NCBI GenBank assembly: GCA_024364735.1 | Contig: JAGFNQ010004002.1 | Coordinates: 165,174-229,173, forward strand | From: Boesenbergia rotunda | Taxonomy: Eukaryota; Streptophyta; Magnoliopsida; Zingiberales; Zingiberaceae | Length of the DNA: 64,000 nucleotides | Direction: 5' to 3' | In this document: in pieces, positions 36,671 through 47,664 of the stretch | How positions within the stretch are numbered: the first letter of the stretch is position 1 | Layout of the letters: each line of letters opens with the position of its first letter | Program-made: the position numbers and the translations under genes | The notes under the pieces: generated by a model | Seen by the model: only the letters and a program-made list of their open reading frames with translations | The model's database searches: none | Told to the model about the DNA's origin: nothing

Positions 36671-36676
36671 TTATTT

Positions 36677-36679
36677 TGT

Positions 36680-36757
<78 letters not shown>
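36677..36757. repeat. (TA)n microsatellite
   Basis: An essentially pure TA dinucleotide tract of about 80 bp. Confidence 0.95.
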
Positions 36758-36759
<2 letters not shown>

Positions 36760-37361
36760 CTGTAATGTAATTTTTTATTGTTAAAAAAAATATATCTAAA
36801 ATGCTAACTAAAAGCAAAAGTAGCATGAGGAAAAACCGTGCTAAGTCAAAGAAAAAAAATAAAATAATGATTTAGATATCGTGGAATCTAGTTCTATATA
36901 ATTTTTTTTTATCGATTATTAGGATAAAATGTACAAGTCAAAGAAGAAACTAAGAAGAAGGGCTGAGATTTGAAAGTATAGAATATTATAGTGCTGACTA
37001 CAATATTTTGGAGAATACAAAACAAAGCAAGAGACTCTCTAGATCAGATGAATTCAAAATGCACACTTGAGAGACTATGGATCTTTGGGCATGACAAACA
37101 AAGAATACACATACGACTAATATAAAGAGGATCGAAAATGCGCTCTCTATGGTTGAGAGAAGGAGGCGAGAGTATTTGTACTTTGGATGTCGGATTATTA
37201 TGAATTTATAGAGGAGGGTTCAATAATGATTATACATACGGTAGGAGATGTTTACGTATAAATGTATGTTTCGAGTCTTCACACAATAATATAGAGAGAC
37301 TAGGAATACAAGGAATGTTAGACACCTTATCATGTTATCCATAAACCATAATATATTATAT
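36758..37361. other. Intergenic, no gene seen
   Basis: AT-rich sequence up to the target duplication of the solo LTR. Confidence 0.4.
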
Positions 37362-37526
37362 ATGATTGATCCGGACGAGCGGTTTTTTATCGGGATGAGC
37401 GCCCGGTCGGAGAAAACCCGGTTCAACCCGGCTCAAGGATAACAAAGGCCGGGGCGGGCAGAAGCTCAAGTCAGAATCAAGTTCACCCTGGGCCATGCCC
37501 TCGAGGCTGACCTCCCGAGGTCGAGC

Positions 37527-40500
37527 CAGTGCCGGACCTGTGATTTTGGGGCCTGAGGCGAATATCAAAATTGGTGCCCTCAAAACTTGATAATCATATA
37601 TTTTTCAATCAACATAAATATGACAATATTTATGACATAAATTCTAAAAGTAAAAAATAGACAAAATATATCATCCAAAATAATATCATAAACAAATACT
37701 AATAAATCCAAGACGATTCAAACAAAATACAAAACTCATGTTCCACACCAGTATATAGTCACTTGAATATTGCTCGCCTCGCAGTTTTAGAAGCAAAAGT
37801 ATTGATTAAATTTGCATAATCAACTTTCTCAACGACTTTTTTCTCAATAGATAGCATAGCCAAGCCATTTAGTCTTTCTTGCGACATAGTTGATCGGAGA
37901 TAAGTTTTGATCAATTTCAACTTGGAAAAACTCCTTTCGGCAGATGCAACTGTAACTGGTATAGTCAGCAAAATTCGATAAGCAATATAAGCATTTGGAT
38001 AACAACCATCTATTTTCTTCAAATAATTTAGCACATCAATCGCTCTTTTTGATTCTCTTGGTAGTGAGTGTCTTAACAACTTTAGTTCTAGATATAAATC
38101 TGTTCCATCAATATCAGAGTGTCCATCATGTGTTAAAGAATCTCGAAGACTGACACATGAGTGCAAGAGATCATCATCACTAATAGACTTCAATCTCTCT
38201 AAACTAAATAAAAATCCAAACGTTTCTTCATATTTTTGAAATTGTTCAAACCGAGTTTGAAGTGAAGAAAGAGCCTGATCAATTATAAATAGGAAGTAAT
38301 TAACTCGAAAAGATTCTTTAGGAGACTGGGTTATCTCTTTACTGTTGATCTCATCAAATTGTCTCTTTCTTCGAATGATACGTTTTTTCTTGAAAAACAT
38401 GTTCAATTCCCATTTCACTTGCAATATGTTCAGCTTCATTCAATGCTTGATCAAATCCAGATTCTCTAAACTCTTGGAGAGAAGAAATAAGTCCCTTTAA
38501 TTGCCTAATAGCAACATCAATATCCATATTTTCTGCTTGAAGAAACTTACTAACAATGTTAATCTCATATAACAACTTGTACCAAATTACCATTCCAGAC
38601 ACGAATTCAAAATTCTCAAGTTCAAATGATGCCAAACCCTCAGCTTCACTCTTTATTTTTGAGTCATCAGAAATATTTGCCAAATCAATTAAAGCATCTC
38701 GTATTTTCGAAGTTTGATCTTTTATGGCCTTCACGCTTTCAACATGACTTTCCCATCGTGTTTGTGATAATGGCTTGACCGTAAGACCTTGCACATGATC
38801 TTTGAAGATTTGCCACCGCTTGGTAGAAGAAGAGAATAATGAATATATGCGTTGTATAACACCGAAAAAAGACATTGCTTTAGGGCAACATTTCACCATA
38901 TCACATAATGTGAGATTGAGACTGTGGCATCCACATGGAGTGTAGAAAGCTCTAGGATTAATTTCAAGTAATCTACTTTGTACACCCTTGTGCTTTCCTT
39001 TCATATTGGATCCATTGTCATATCCTTGACCTCTTATATTATCAATGTCAAGTTCGAGATTGCTCAAAGTAATTTTAAGCTCAGTAAAAAGCCCAAGCCC
39101 TGAAGTTTCATTAACTTTCAAAAATCCAATCCAAAATTCCTCAACCGCTATTTCATTTTCTGAATCATCCACACATCTAATTACAAGGGACATTTGCTCC
39201 TCATGACTTGCATCTGGAGTGCAATCAAGTATGACAGTGAAATACTTTGCATGTTTAATTTTAGCAATAATTGAACTTCGTACTTCAGCCGCCAACATCT
39301 GTATCAATTCATTTTGGATTTTGGGCCCAAGATAAGTGTAATGAATCTGTCTTTCTTGAACACGTCGAAGGTGTTCCTCCATTATTGGATCAAATTCAGC
39401 AATCATTTCAATGAGTTGCAAAAAAATTCCATTATTCTCAACATAAAGTTTCTCATTATCTCCCCGAAGTGCCAAGTTATTTTTCGCAATTCTTTGCACA
39501 ACTGCAATTATTCTCTTCAATACTTGTTTCCAATGTTCTCTCTCCTTGTTAATTGCTACTTGCATATTTTCATCAATTGTCTTTTTCTTTTGAAGTCTTC
39601 TTTCTAATTCAATCCAACTAGTCATGCAATTAATATGATCTGTACTAGTTTCATGAAGATTCAAACATCGACTGATATTCTTCCAATCTTTGTATCCTTC
39701 GTCAGCCAGATGATTATGTCTCATTGTGGTTCTTTGAGTCTTAAATAATTTGCAACAGAAACAGAAGATCTTGTCCATAGAAATAGAATACACTAGCCAT
39801 CTTCTGTGACTTTTTTCACCATTTGGTAATTGTCTCATATAATGTGATGGATTAAAGTGTCTTCCAGTGTTATCAAGAGGAAACAAAATATCATCATCTT
39901 TTCTAGGTCCTCTTTCAACTAGAAAGTCTCTAATATTTTGAATGTTGTCCCAATTTCCTGGGTCATCAACATTTAAAGGAAACAAGACCTCTTGATTTAT
40001 ATCTTCATCACTGTCATTCTCAGACATATTGATTACACCTTTATCATTTTCAGATTGTTTTGGGTATTCATGATGAAGCTCATTAAATTCACTATGTTCC
40101 TGATCATTCAACTTATTATCAGTGTCATCCTGATTCACTTGTTCTACATCTGTTTGCTCTGCTCTTTGATTGTTAGTGAAATACTTATTAAGACTTCCTG
40201 CTTGGCTTTGAATTAATGCTTCTTCCTTTTGTTTTTTCTTCCTTTTTTCCGCTCCAGACAATTGTTTTCTTATAGGAGGCATGTTTGCTAAAAGCCTAAA
40301 AGTTAATCTGCACCGACAATTCATAGATTAAAATAGTTCCAACATTTAAATGTATGAAAAATTTATCAAATCATAATACATGTAAATACCATCATGCTAA
40401 ATCCTAATCATATTTTTATCTAATCTTAATTCTCAAACACTATGGCGGGTTAATCATCTTCTTGGAGCACCCCCATTCAACCAATAAAGAAGAGGAAACA

Positions 40501-41663
40501 AGAAAAGAGAAGTGATAGTAGATTCAAAGAAGTGAAGCATCATCCAAAGGAAACGAACTACAGAGAAATTTAACTTTTACATAATCTCACCACTAATTTA
40601 TCTTTTGCAAAATTTAACTTCTATGATTATCACTGATACTTAAATCAACTACAAAGAAATCAAATAGAATTTAGAAAAGACTTACTAGTTCGAATTTGTT
40701 CCTTCTCCAATATCACGTCATTAACCCATGTTCAACCCAATTATTTTGGCATTTGTTATATAAATCTTCTATAGTTCTGTTGATGTTTGTACAAACCTAT
40801 ATCACATTATCACTAATGATACTTAGATTAATTGCTCAAGCTTTTGATATTGGAAAAACTTAAGCTGGTGTGTCATTTGAGTATTTAACTAATTTTGCAT
40901 CATTAGGTGATTTGAAGACATTATTCCTATGATCCTATCTTCCTGAGGCATGCGAGAAGTTGAAAAAATTAACTAAAGGAAGAGAAGTTCTCAAGCAATG
41001 CATCAGAGTATTCATTGAGTCCTTGAATTTACCTGAGGAAACAAAAGCCGTGAGCAGAAGAAGGCCAGTCGGCAGCCAGCAGGCGTCGATGAGACTTGAG
41101 AGCAAGACTACAAGAGTAATAAGACTGAAGAGAACTTTGAAAGTGAATAGGCGCGACGCGCGAGGTGCCACGATACAGAGGTAGAATTAATAGCAAAACG
41201 TTGAAGGAGGCTTGCAAGTTGCAAGCCTTCTAGCGCCGCAGAGAGGACAATTAGAGTCTAGAGAAAGGAACCGCCGTCGCTCGTCGAGTCGTCGTAGCCT
41301 CTGATCTGCAGAGAAGAGAAACAAGCACTAGGGTTAAAAAATTAAAAGCGTGGACGGTGGATCTTATCGCTTTACTTTACTTTGTTTCCTTTTGTTTTTT
41401 TCTGAATTTTTTTTTCATGGAATGGCGTGTGAGGCAAGAAAAAAAGGTTGGGACACCGGACACGTAGTATGTTGTTAAGTAGATTTTGACAGCAGCACCA
41501 ATTTAGAATTATCCTATAAAATAGGAGAAATTTTTTTAAAAATTGTATATGTATTAATTTACAAGTGACACATAGTATATTTTTTAGAAAAATAATTTGG
41601 TGCCCCTCAAATCTGTGGGCCCGAGGCACTTGCCTCAATAATCCTATTAAAGGTCCGGGCCTG
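37527..41663 (-). mobile_element. hAT transposon, nearly complete
   Basis: This 4137-bp element has terminal inverted repeats (CAGTGCCGGACCT left; CAGGCCCGGACCT as the complement of the right end) and an 8-bp target duplication GGTCGAGC at 37519-37526 and 41664-41671, which is the hAT signature. Subterminal sequence at both ends contains GCCTGAGGC/GCCTCGGGC and GGTGCCC. It carries one transposase gene on the minus strand. The 40330-41600 part is the 5' side of that gene and has no supported frame of its own. Confidence 0.92.
37759..40282 (-). pseudogene. hAT transposase (TTF zinc finger, DUF4371, hAT dimerisation), one frameshift
   Basis: The protein starts MPPIRKQLSGAEKRKKK at 40282. An N-terminal zinc-finger (TTF-type) region has GEKSHRRWLVYS and FCFCCKLF (near residue 160), followed by a DUF4371/RNase H-like part (VILDCTPDASHEEQMS, GQGYDNGSNMKG) and a C-terminal hAT dimerisation domain (ILLTIPVTVASAERSFSKL). 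It resembles ZMYM1-like hAT proteins of plants, about 840 residues. The only interruption is a one-base shift in a run of six T (A on the coding strand) at 38383-38388; the frame before it reaches a stop at 38354 and the second frame continues to 37759. This could be a recent mutation or a homopolymer sequencing error. Confidence 0.9.
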
Positions 41664-42030
41664 GGTCGAGCGATAGAAGCCGAGCTCTCGAGGCCGACCT
41701 CTCGAGGCCGACCTCCCGAGGTCGAGCGATAGAAGCCGAGCTCTCGAGACCGACCTCCCGAGGTCAAACGATAGAAGCCGAGCTCTCGAGGCCGACCTCT
41801 CGAGGTCGAGCGATAGAAGCCGAGCTCTCGAGGCCGACCTCCCGAGATCGAGCGATAGAAGCCGAGCTCTCGAGGCCGACCTCTCGAGGTCGAGCGATAG
41901 AAGCCGAGCCCTCGAGGCCGACCTCCCGAGGTCGAGCGATAGAAGCCGAGCTCTCGAGGCCGACCTCCCGAGGTCGAGTGATCGAGGCCGAGCTCTCGAG
42001 ATCACGCTCTCGAGGCCGAACGATCGAGGT
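41664..42030. repeat. 42-bp minisatellite in LTR U3, about eight units
   Basis: The unit contains GTCGAGCGATAGAAGCCGAG followed by CTCTCGAGGCCGACC and TCCCGAG or TCTCGAG. The copies are well kept over most of the array and degrade after about 41980. The hAT inserted at the first GGTCGAGC of the array. Confidence 0.92.
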
Positions 42031-42247
42031 CGAGTTCTTAAGTCTCCTCCCTCGAAGGGCCCCGTCAAAACTTTCCGTTAAGAGACGTCGTCATCATCTG
42101 ACGTGGCCGCCCAACGTTAATTAGAGGTAGGATCACAGGATGGCAGACTGCTGTGTCAGTCTCACATCGCCACTTACTTAGCATAATCCCTGACTAATCT
42201 TTAGTGAGATATGACATCCCGCACGAGTGAGACCTTTCTCCTTCCCC

Positions 42248-42256
42248 TATATAAAC
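42248..42256 (+). promoter_or_regulatory. TATA box of the solo LTR
   Basis: CTATATAAA lies in CCCCTATATAAACCCCC, about 170 bp before the LTR end. It fits an LTR promoter in plus orientation. Confidence 0.6.
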
Positions 42257-42423
42257 CCCCCTTGGACTCCAAAGAGGGGGATCGCTGTTCATTCACAACC
42301 ACTCCACTGCATTAAGAGCTCTGTTTAGGTCTGACCTCCCAGGCTACAGTAGACCGAGTCAGCTTGGTTAGACCGAGTCATTCGGAGGAGAACCGATCTT
42401 CGCTTGTCGACAGGATCAATGAT

Positions 42424-43169
42424 AAATAAGGGACTATGGTATATTTGGGTGTTAGTTTTGATTGTCAATATTACATAACTTATTTTTATCATATATAATA
42501 TTTATGGTTTATAAACAAATGCTTAATAATATTAATGTAAAAAAAAAATAAAATTATGAAACTAAGCTCTTTATGAATTTATTTATATTTAATTAGCATA
42601 AAATTATAAATCAAATAAGTTTGAAAAGGAAAATGTGTTATTATGAGTTTTCTATTATGGATCAATAAGAGTTTCATTTTATGTAATCTATAATATTTTT
42701 CCCTTGCGTGTTGTTAATGTTTTTTAATAAACCAACAATTTTTCTTTAAATTAGGAGTTGCTTTTTTTTTATTTAGAATATTTTAAAATAAAAATTGACT
42801 TAATTACACCTACGTCCTTCCTTCTTGAAGTTTTAGATATTTAATTTTTCAAATATTTATTTTATTTCCTAGTGGCAAATTGGATGTGAACAAAATCTCA
42901 ATATTTTATTTTAAAAAAATCACAAGATAGTACATCAGCTTGAAGAAATCCACCCTAATCAACATCTACTAAATCTACTTTTGAAAATTTAATCTAGAAA
43001 TAATTAAATAATATTGCTTCTTGATTATATAATTAGATTTATTCTTACCTAAATCCAACCTCTCACAAGCTTCATATAATTATAACCCTCAATTTTTATC
43101 ATTTCGTCATACATTTCCCATTTTTCTCTCCCAACACAAGGAAGCTTGCCTCACGTTAAGGCCTCCGTT
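42424..43169. other. Upstream region of GPAT
   Basis: AT-rich and without a gene. The promoter and 5'UTR of the GPAT gene are expected in its right-hand part; no element is clear enough to name. Confidence 0.4.
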
Positions 43170-44852
43170 ATGCCTGCGGATCACCAGAACTTCCCCTCGG
43201 TGGCGCATTGTTGCGACACCGGCCGCGAGAGCCACGCCGCCGCCGCTGACCTCGACGGCACGCTCCTCGTCTCCCGAAGCTCCTTCCCTTACTTCTTCCT
43301 CCTCGCAGTCGAGGCCGGCGGATTCCTCCGCGGCGCCGCCCTGCTCCTCCTCTCCCCGGCCATCCTCCTCGTCTACAAGCTCTTCTCCGAGGCCGCCGGC
43401 ATCCAGATGCTCATCTACGTGGCGGTGGCCGGCGTGCGCGCGCGCGACGTGGAGCTGGCGGCTCGCGCGGTGCTGCCGCGGTTCTACGCCGCGGACGTGC
43501 GCGCGGACAGCTGGCGCGCGTTCCGGGCCTGCGGGCGGCGGCGGGTGGTGGTGACGGCGAACCCGCGAGTGATGGTGGAGGAGTTCGCCCGGGAGTGCTT
43601 GGGGGCGGACAAGGTCCTGGGGACGGAGCTGGAGGTGGACGAGAGGACGGGGCGGGCCACGGGGAGGGTGGCGGCCGGCGGCGTCATGGTGGGCCGCCGG
43701 AAGAGGGAGGCCGTGGAGAGGGAGTTCAAGGCGGAGCCTCTGCCCGAGTTGGGGCTCGGAGACCGGGAATCCGACCACGACTTCATGGCTCTCTGCAAGG
43801 TCCAGCTCGTTACGTTTCCTCTATTTTCTTAATTTTTCAAAAACTAATTCAAAATTTCAACTTTTTTGCTTCCATCGCCATCGATCAGGATAAATTTCTC
43901 AGCCAGATCATAAAAAAGTGTTTTTTTTTCTTCCCTTTCAAGATTAACGAATTAGAACTTCGATTTTGGGGGGTTGCAGGAAGCGTACATGGTTCCTTAC
44001 GATCGCAAGGCGGTCCGCGTGCCGCCGTCGGAGCTCGACTCGCCGATCATCTTCCACGACGGGCGGCTGGTTCAGCGGCCGGATCCCTTCCTCGCCCTCC
44101 TCACCCTCTTATGGCTCCCGTTCGGCTTCGCCCTCGCCCTTCTCCGCGTCTTCCTCAACCTCCCCGTCCCCGCCCCCTTCGTCCGCCACACTTACCGCCT
44201 CACCGGCATCCGCCTCTCCATCCGCGGCTCCCCGCCGCCGGCGCGCACCCCTGGGCACCTCTTCGTCTGTAACCACCGCACCGCGCTGGACCCCATCATC
44301 ATCAGCATCGCGCTGGGCCGCCCGGTGTCGTGCGTCACCTACAGCGTGAGCCCTGTCTCTGTTTCACTGTCCCCGATCCGCGCCGTCGCCCTCTCACGCG
44401 ATCGCGCCGCCGACGCCGCCCGCATCGCGGCGCTGCTGGAGGAGGGTGACGTGGTGGTGTGTCCAGAGGGGACGACGTGCCGGGAGCCGGCATTACTGCG
44501 ATTCAGCAAGCTGTTCGCGGAGCTGACTGACCGAATCGTGCCGGTGGCGGTGGAGGCGAGGCAGCGGGTGTTCTACGCGAGCACCGTGCGCGGGTGGAAG
44601 GGCATGGACCCATTCTTCTTTTTCATGAACCCACGGCCGGCGTACGACGTCACGTTCCTGCCGCCGCTGAGGGCGGAGGAGACGTGCGGCAGCGGGAGGC
44701 GGACGCCAGAGGAGGTGGCGAACTACGTGCAGGCAGCCATCGCCGGGACACTCGGGTTCACATGCACTGGGCTCACCAGGAAAGACAAGTACATGAGGCT
44801 CGGCGGCAACGACGGCAAGCTTCCGGCCGGGCCAGAGAAGAAGGTGGAATGA
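43170..44852 (+). CDS. Glycerol-3-phosphate sn-2-acyltransferase/phosphatase (GPAT4/6/8-like)
   Basis: This enzyme acylates glycerol-3-phosphate at sn-2 and removes the phosphate, giving 2-monoacylglycerol for cutin. It acts at the ER membrane. Two exons, 43170-43799 and 43980-44852, give 500 residues, the usual length for the clade. The N-terminal half is a HAD-type phosphatase domain with DLDGT (27-31) and GDRESDHD (197-204); GPAT4, 6 and 8 keep these, whereas suberin-type GPAT5/7 do not. Hydrophobic segments lie near residues 40-80 and 247-272. The acyltransferase half has NHRTALD (308-314), SRDR (349-352), CPEGTTCREP (371-380) and IVPVA (396-400). The ATG at 43170 is the first in the frame with the family start. 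Coding DNA is very GC-rich, unlike the flanks. One oddity: YSVSPVS where relatives have YSVSRLS. Confidence 0.95.
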
Positions 44853-46465
44853 TCGCCAAGTGCTTGTGTAATATTTTACCGTAAAACTACTGTCGTTTGG
44901 TCATTAGTTCAAATTCCTAAAATAAGATAAAACTGCTTAAAATAGATCCACCCTTTTATATATATTCTGATTTCTTTATGAATAACTATTTAATTATATT
45001 TAAAAAAAATCTGCTACTTAACGTTAGTACACAGACAACAAGTATATAGGAAGATCGAAAATATAGATCATCTTATTCTTGGGATCGACTTCTGACCATA
45101 ACAAGTATATAGTAAGATATTTGTCTAGTCAACTTAGGGCATGAAAGATTATTTGGGGGCACATATAAAGGATTTTATGGTGTATATTTTGGCCTCATCC
45201 TTAGTTTTTGTAAGCTCTAGTGAGTCACATTTTATTCACCTAAATTTAGATTGTTATCAGTTAGGAGCCTCGACATAACGATAAAAATTGTTATCGTCCT
45301 ACTTTGAAGTCATGGATTAGAATCACAAAAATAACATTTTTGCAATGCAAGATTAGACTATGACTCAATGTAGTATGATCCTTTCCCAAGACCCATATTT
45401 ACGTAAACTTCATGCACCTAGTTACCCTTAATCTATTAAATGAAATTGTGATTTCGAGAGATTGTTTCCTTCTAAAGGGTATCTAAGGAGATTTTTTTTT
45501 TTGTATATTATGATATAATTGTTGGGTCTCAATCAAAGATGAGACCTTGCCTAATCAAAATTTCTTGATCCAGGAGTGAATCTAGATGGAGGATATTCTC
45601 AACTAAAGAAATTTTTTCCTAAATCAGAAAGTTTTCCAATTAGTTTGGAGACATACTAAAGTATTATCCTATTCAGCAGCAAAAGAGATCACCAAACTCT
45701 GGAGAAGAAGCTAGATTGATCCTATCAGGCACTGGAAGATACAACTATCCCCCTATCACATTCAATTTGGTATCGACATGGTGTTTGAACATCATGTGTG
45801 GCTTTATAAAAGTTTTGTATTTGTGTCTTTTTTTTCCTATCTTAATTCCAACTCGCCGCAAAAAATATAGAAAAAAGTCACAAATCGAGAAAGTACAAGT
45901 CATAAGATGCTCAATGAAGATAACAAAGATGCAAAATCAGTGCGACAGTTGAGAGAACTTGGAACTAACCTTAGCAAGTTGATTTCATTTTCGGAAGGAA
46001 AAAAAAAATCTTATACCATGAACAAGGTTGAAACATTCTGAAACTATCCAAAAAAAAATTGAACACACCTTTTCTATGCAGCTTCCAGTATAAGACCGGC
46101 CTTGCGTTGCACCCAATCTCCTGCTGGTTCCACCTAGAACTAGAAGAGGTAAATGGTTCCAGATTCCCAGTGAACAATAAAAGGTGGTAAATGAGAATAC
46201 ATCTTTGAAGTTCTTTAGTTTCAACATGTTGCACTTCATCAAGTAAAGCACATGAATTGTTTGTTTTATAGTGAGTTTTGAGCTACAAATTGTTTAAAAA
46301 ATAAGAATCATATACAAAGTTACAATCAGCTTGATGCTTTGTTTATCAAATACAATGATACAATGATACCAAAAAATATCATTTCACTAATGATACAATG
46401 TATTATATGGTATTCTTAAGACCTACAAAAGAGGATATCAAAATGGAAAAGGATGCAAAGATCGA
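44853..46465. other. Intergenic DNA between GPAT and the DUF1992 gene
   Basis: AT-rich with no supportable gene or element. The 3'UTRs of the convergent genes on both sides lie at its edges. Confidence 0.5.
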
Positions 46466-47664
46466 TTACTCCAAAGTAGCTATTTCTTTCTCCCATTTGA
46501 GCCCAAACATTTGACGGCCAAAGGGCACAATGAGATTGTATCGTAGAATCTGAAAAATATGATAAAAGAAAGAAGGAAATAAAACTACTGTTGAAACAAG
46601 TCTTAACAAAAGCAAATATGTGAGTCCATGAAGAACAAATACACCAATCTAAAATTATTCACCTTGCGGTTGATGTCACCCATCTGAGCCTTGAGGATCT
46701 CAGAATCCTCCTGCCACTTCAAGTGCTCATGATCAGGTTTTCTGGCCCATGCCTTCTTCAAGCTTGCCCTCCACTCGGCAATGCTGGAGTGGATTTCCTT
46801 GTTCAGTTCCACCCACTCGGGCGCAAAACCATTTCTTGAGAGGATTCTGTACAAGGTGTCTTCTGCAGGATCTACATGTGGATTTGAGTCAAGGTTAAGA
46901 GGTCTGCCTTTCCCTGGTAAATTCTCAAAATCCCCTTGTTCCATTGAATGCCATATCCTTTGTTCGACGACATTGACTATGTCAGTTTCCGACCTGAAAA
47001 TCGAAAGATCCCAACAGGGATGAATCGAGCAATCTAACAAAACAAAACATCAACTCTGTGTTGGTCACAAGGGTAAAGGTGAGGTTGTCTATATCATCAA
47101 AAGAATTGCACCCTTTTCCTTGCAATAAGTGTCTGTTAAGCTAATCCGTCCCAGAAAAAAAAAAAGGAACCTTTACAAAAAAAAGCACTTAATCACATCG
47201 AATTTTGGATCAATTTCATCTCTCCTAGGAAACTGGGAGAAGCTCTATGATTATTCTGTGGTGATCGATGATAATGATGAGCGGTATGAGAAACTATCTA
47301 ATCTAACAAAATATATTAAAATATCAAAAAATTCAAATAAAATTCAGATCGAGGAACAAAAGGACATGTGGAAGTTCGAAAGAGAGGCGCCCATGCAAGA
47401 CCTGATGGCGTTGCCCAGCCCGCGGAGTTCGGGAGGGAGCTTCCGCTCCTTTACCGCTTCGACGACTGTTGCCAAACGGTTAGATAGATTCTTCCGCTGA
47501 GACTTAGAAGACGACGAAGAAGCGGGGGAAGAGGAAATCGCCGCGGACTCAGATGAGGCGGGGTCGGGATCGGTCCAGGAGAAGGACCATATCATGTGAA
47601 GATGGACGCGGAAGGAGTCGGGAGATCTCCGAGCACGCAGCGGCGCCGCCAGAGCTCCGGCCAT
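46466..47664 (-). CDS. DnaJ homolog subfamily C member 28-like (DUF1992) protein
   Basis: Three exons (47664-47402, 46993-46663, 46549-46466) join in frame to 225 residues. The conserved DUF1992 core lies in exon 2: ETDIVNVVEQRIW, FENLPGKGRPLNLDSNPH, AEDTLYRILSRNGFAPEW and LNKEI, followed by QMGDINRK and, in exon 3, ILRYNLIVPFGRQMFG. No J domain is present, as usual for plant members. The first 60 residues are Arg/Ser/Ala-rich and could be an organelle targeting sequence. The biochemical role of the family is not settled. I chose the ATG at 47664; a shorter start at 47595 is possible, and the frame is open further upstream. Confidence 0.9.

Larger units (their letters stand above)
37362..42423 (+). 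mobile_element. Solo LTR (split by hAT), with 5-bp target duplication
   Basis: The duplication ATGAT occurs at 37362-37366 and 42419-42423. Between them the LTR begins TGATCCGG at 37367 and ends CAGGATCA at 42418, so it has TG...CA ends and a short inverted end (TGATCC/GGATCA). Leaving out the nested hAT and its duplicated 8 bp, the LTR is about 907 bp. It has a minisatellite in U3 and a TATA box about 170 bp before its 3' end. No internal region remains, so this is a solo LTR, probably of a gypsy-type element (lineage inferred). Confidence 0.88.

Noticed and set aside
41607..42068. 153-codon frame with repeating SASRARLLSLDLGR units
   Set aside because: It is a translation of the 42-bp minisatellite, not a repeat protein gene.
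43107..43778. Minus-strand 223-codon frame opposite GPAT exon 1
   Set aside because: Antisense shadow of a GC-rich coding exon; no domain.
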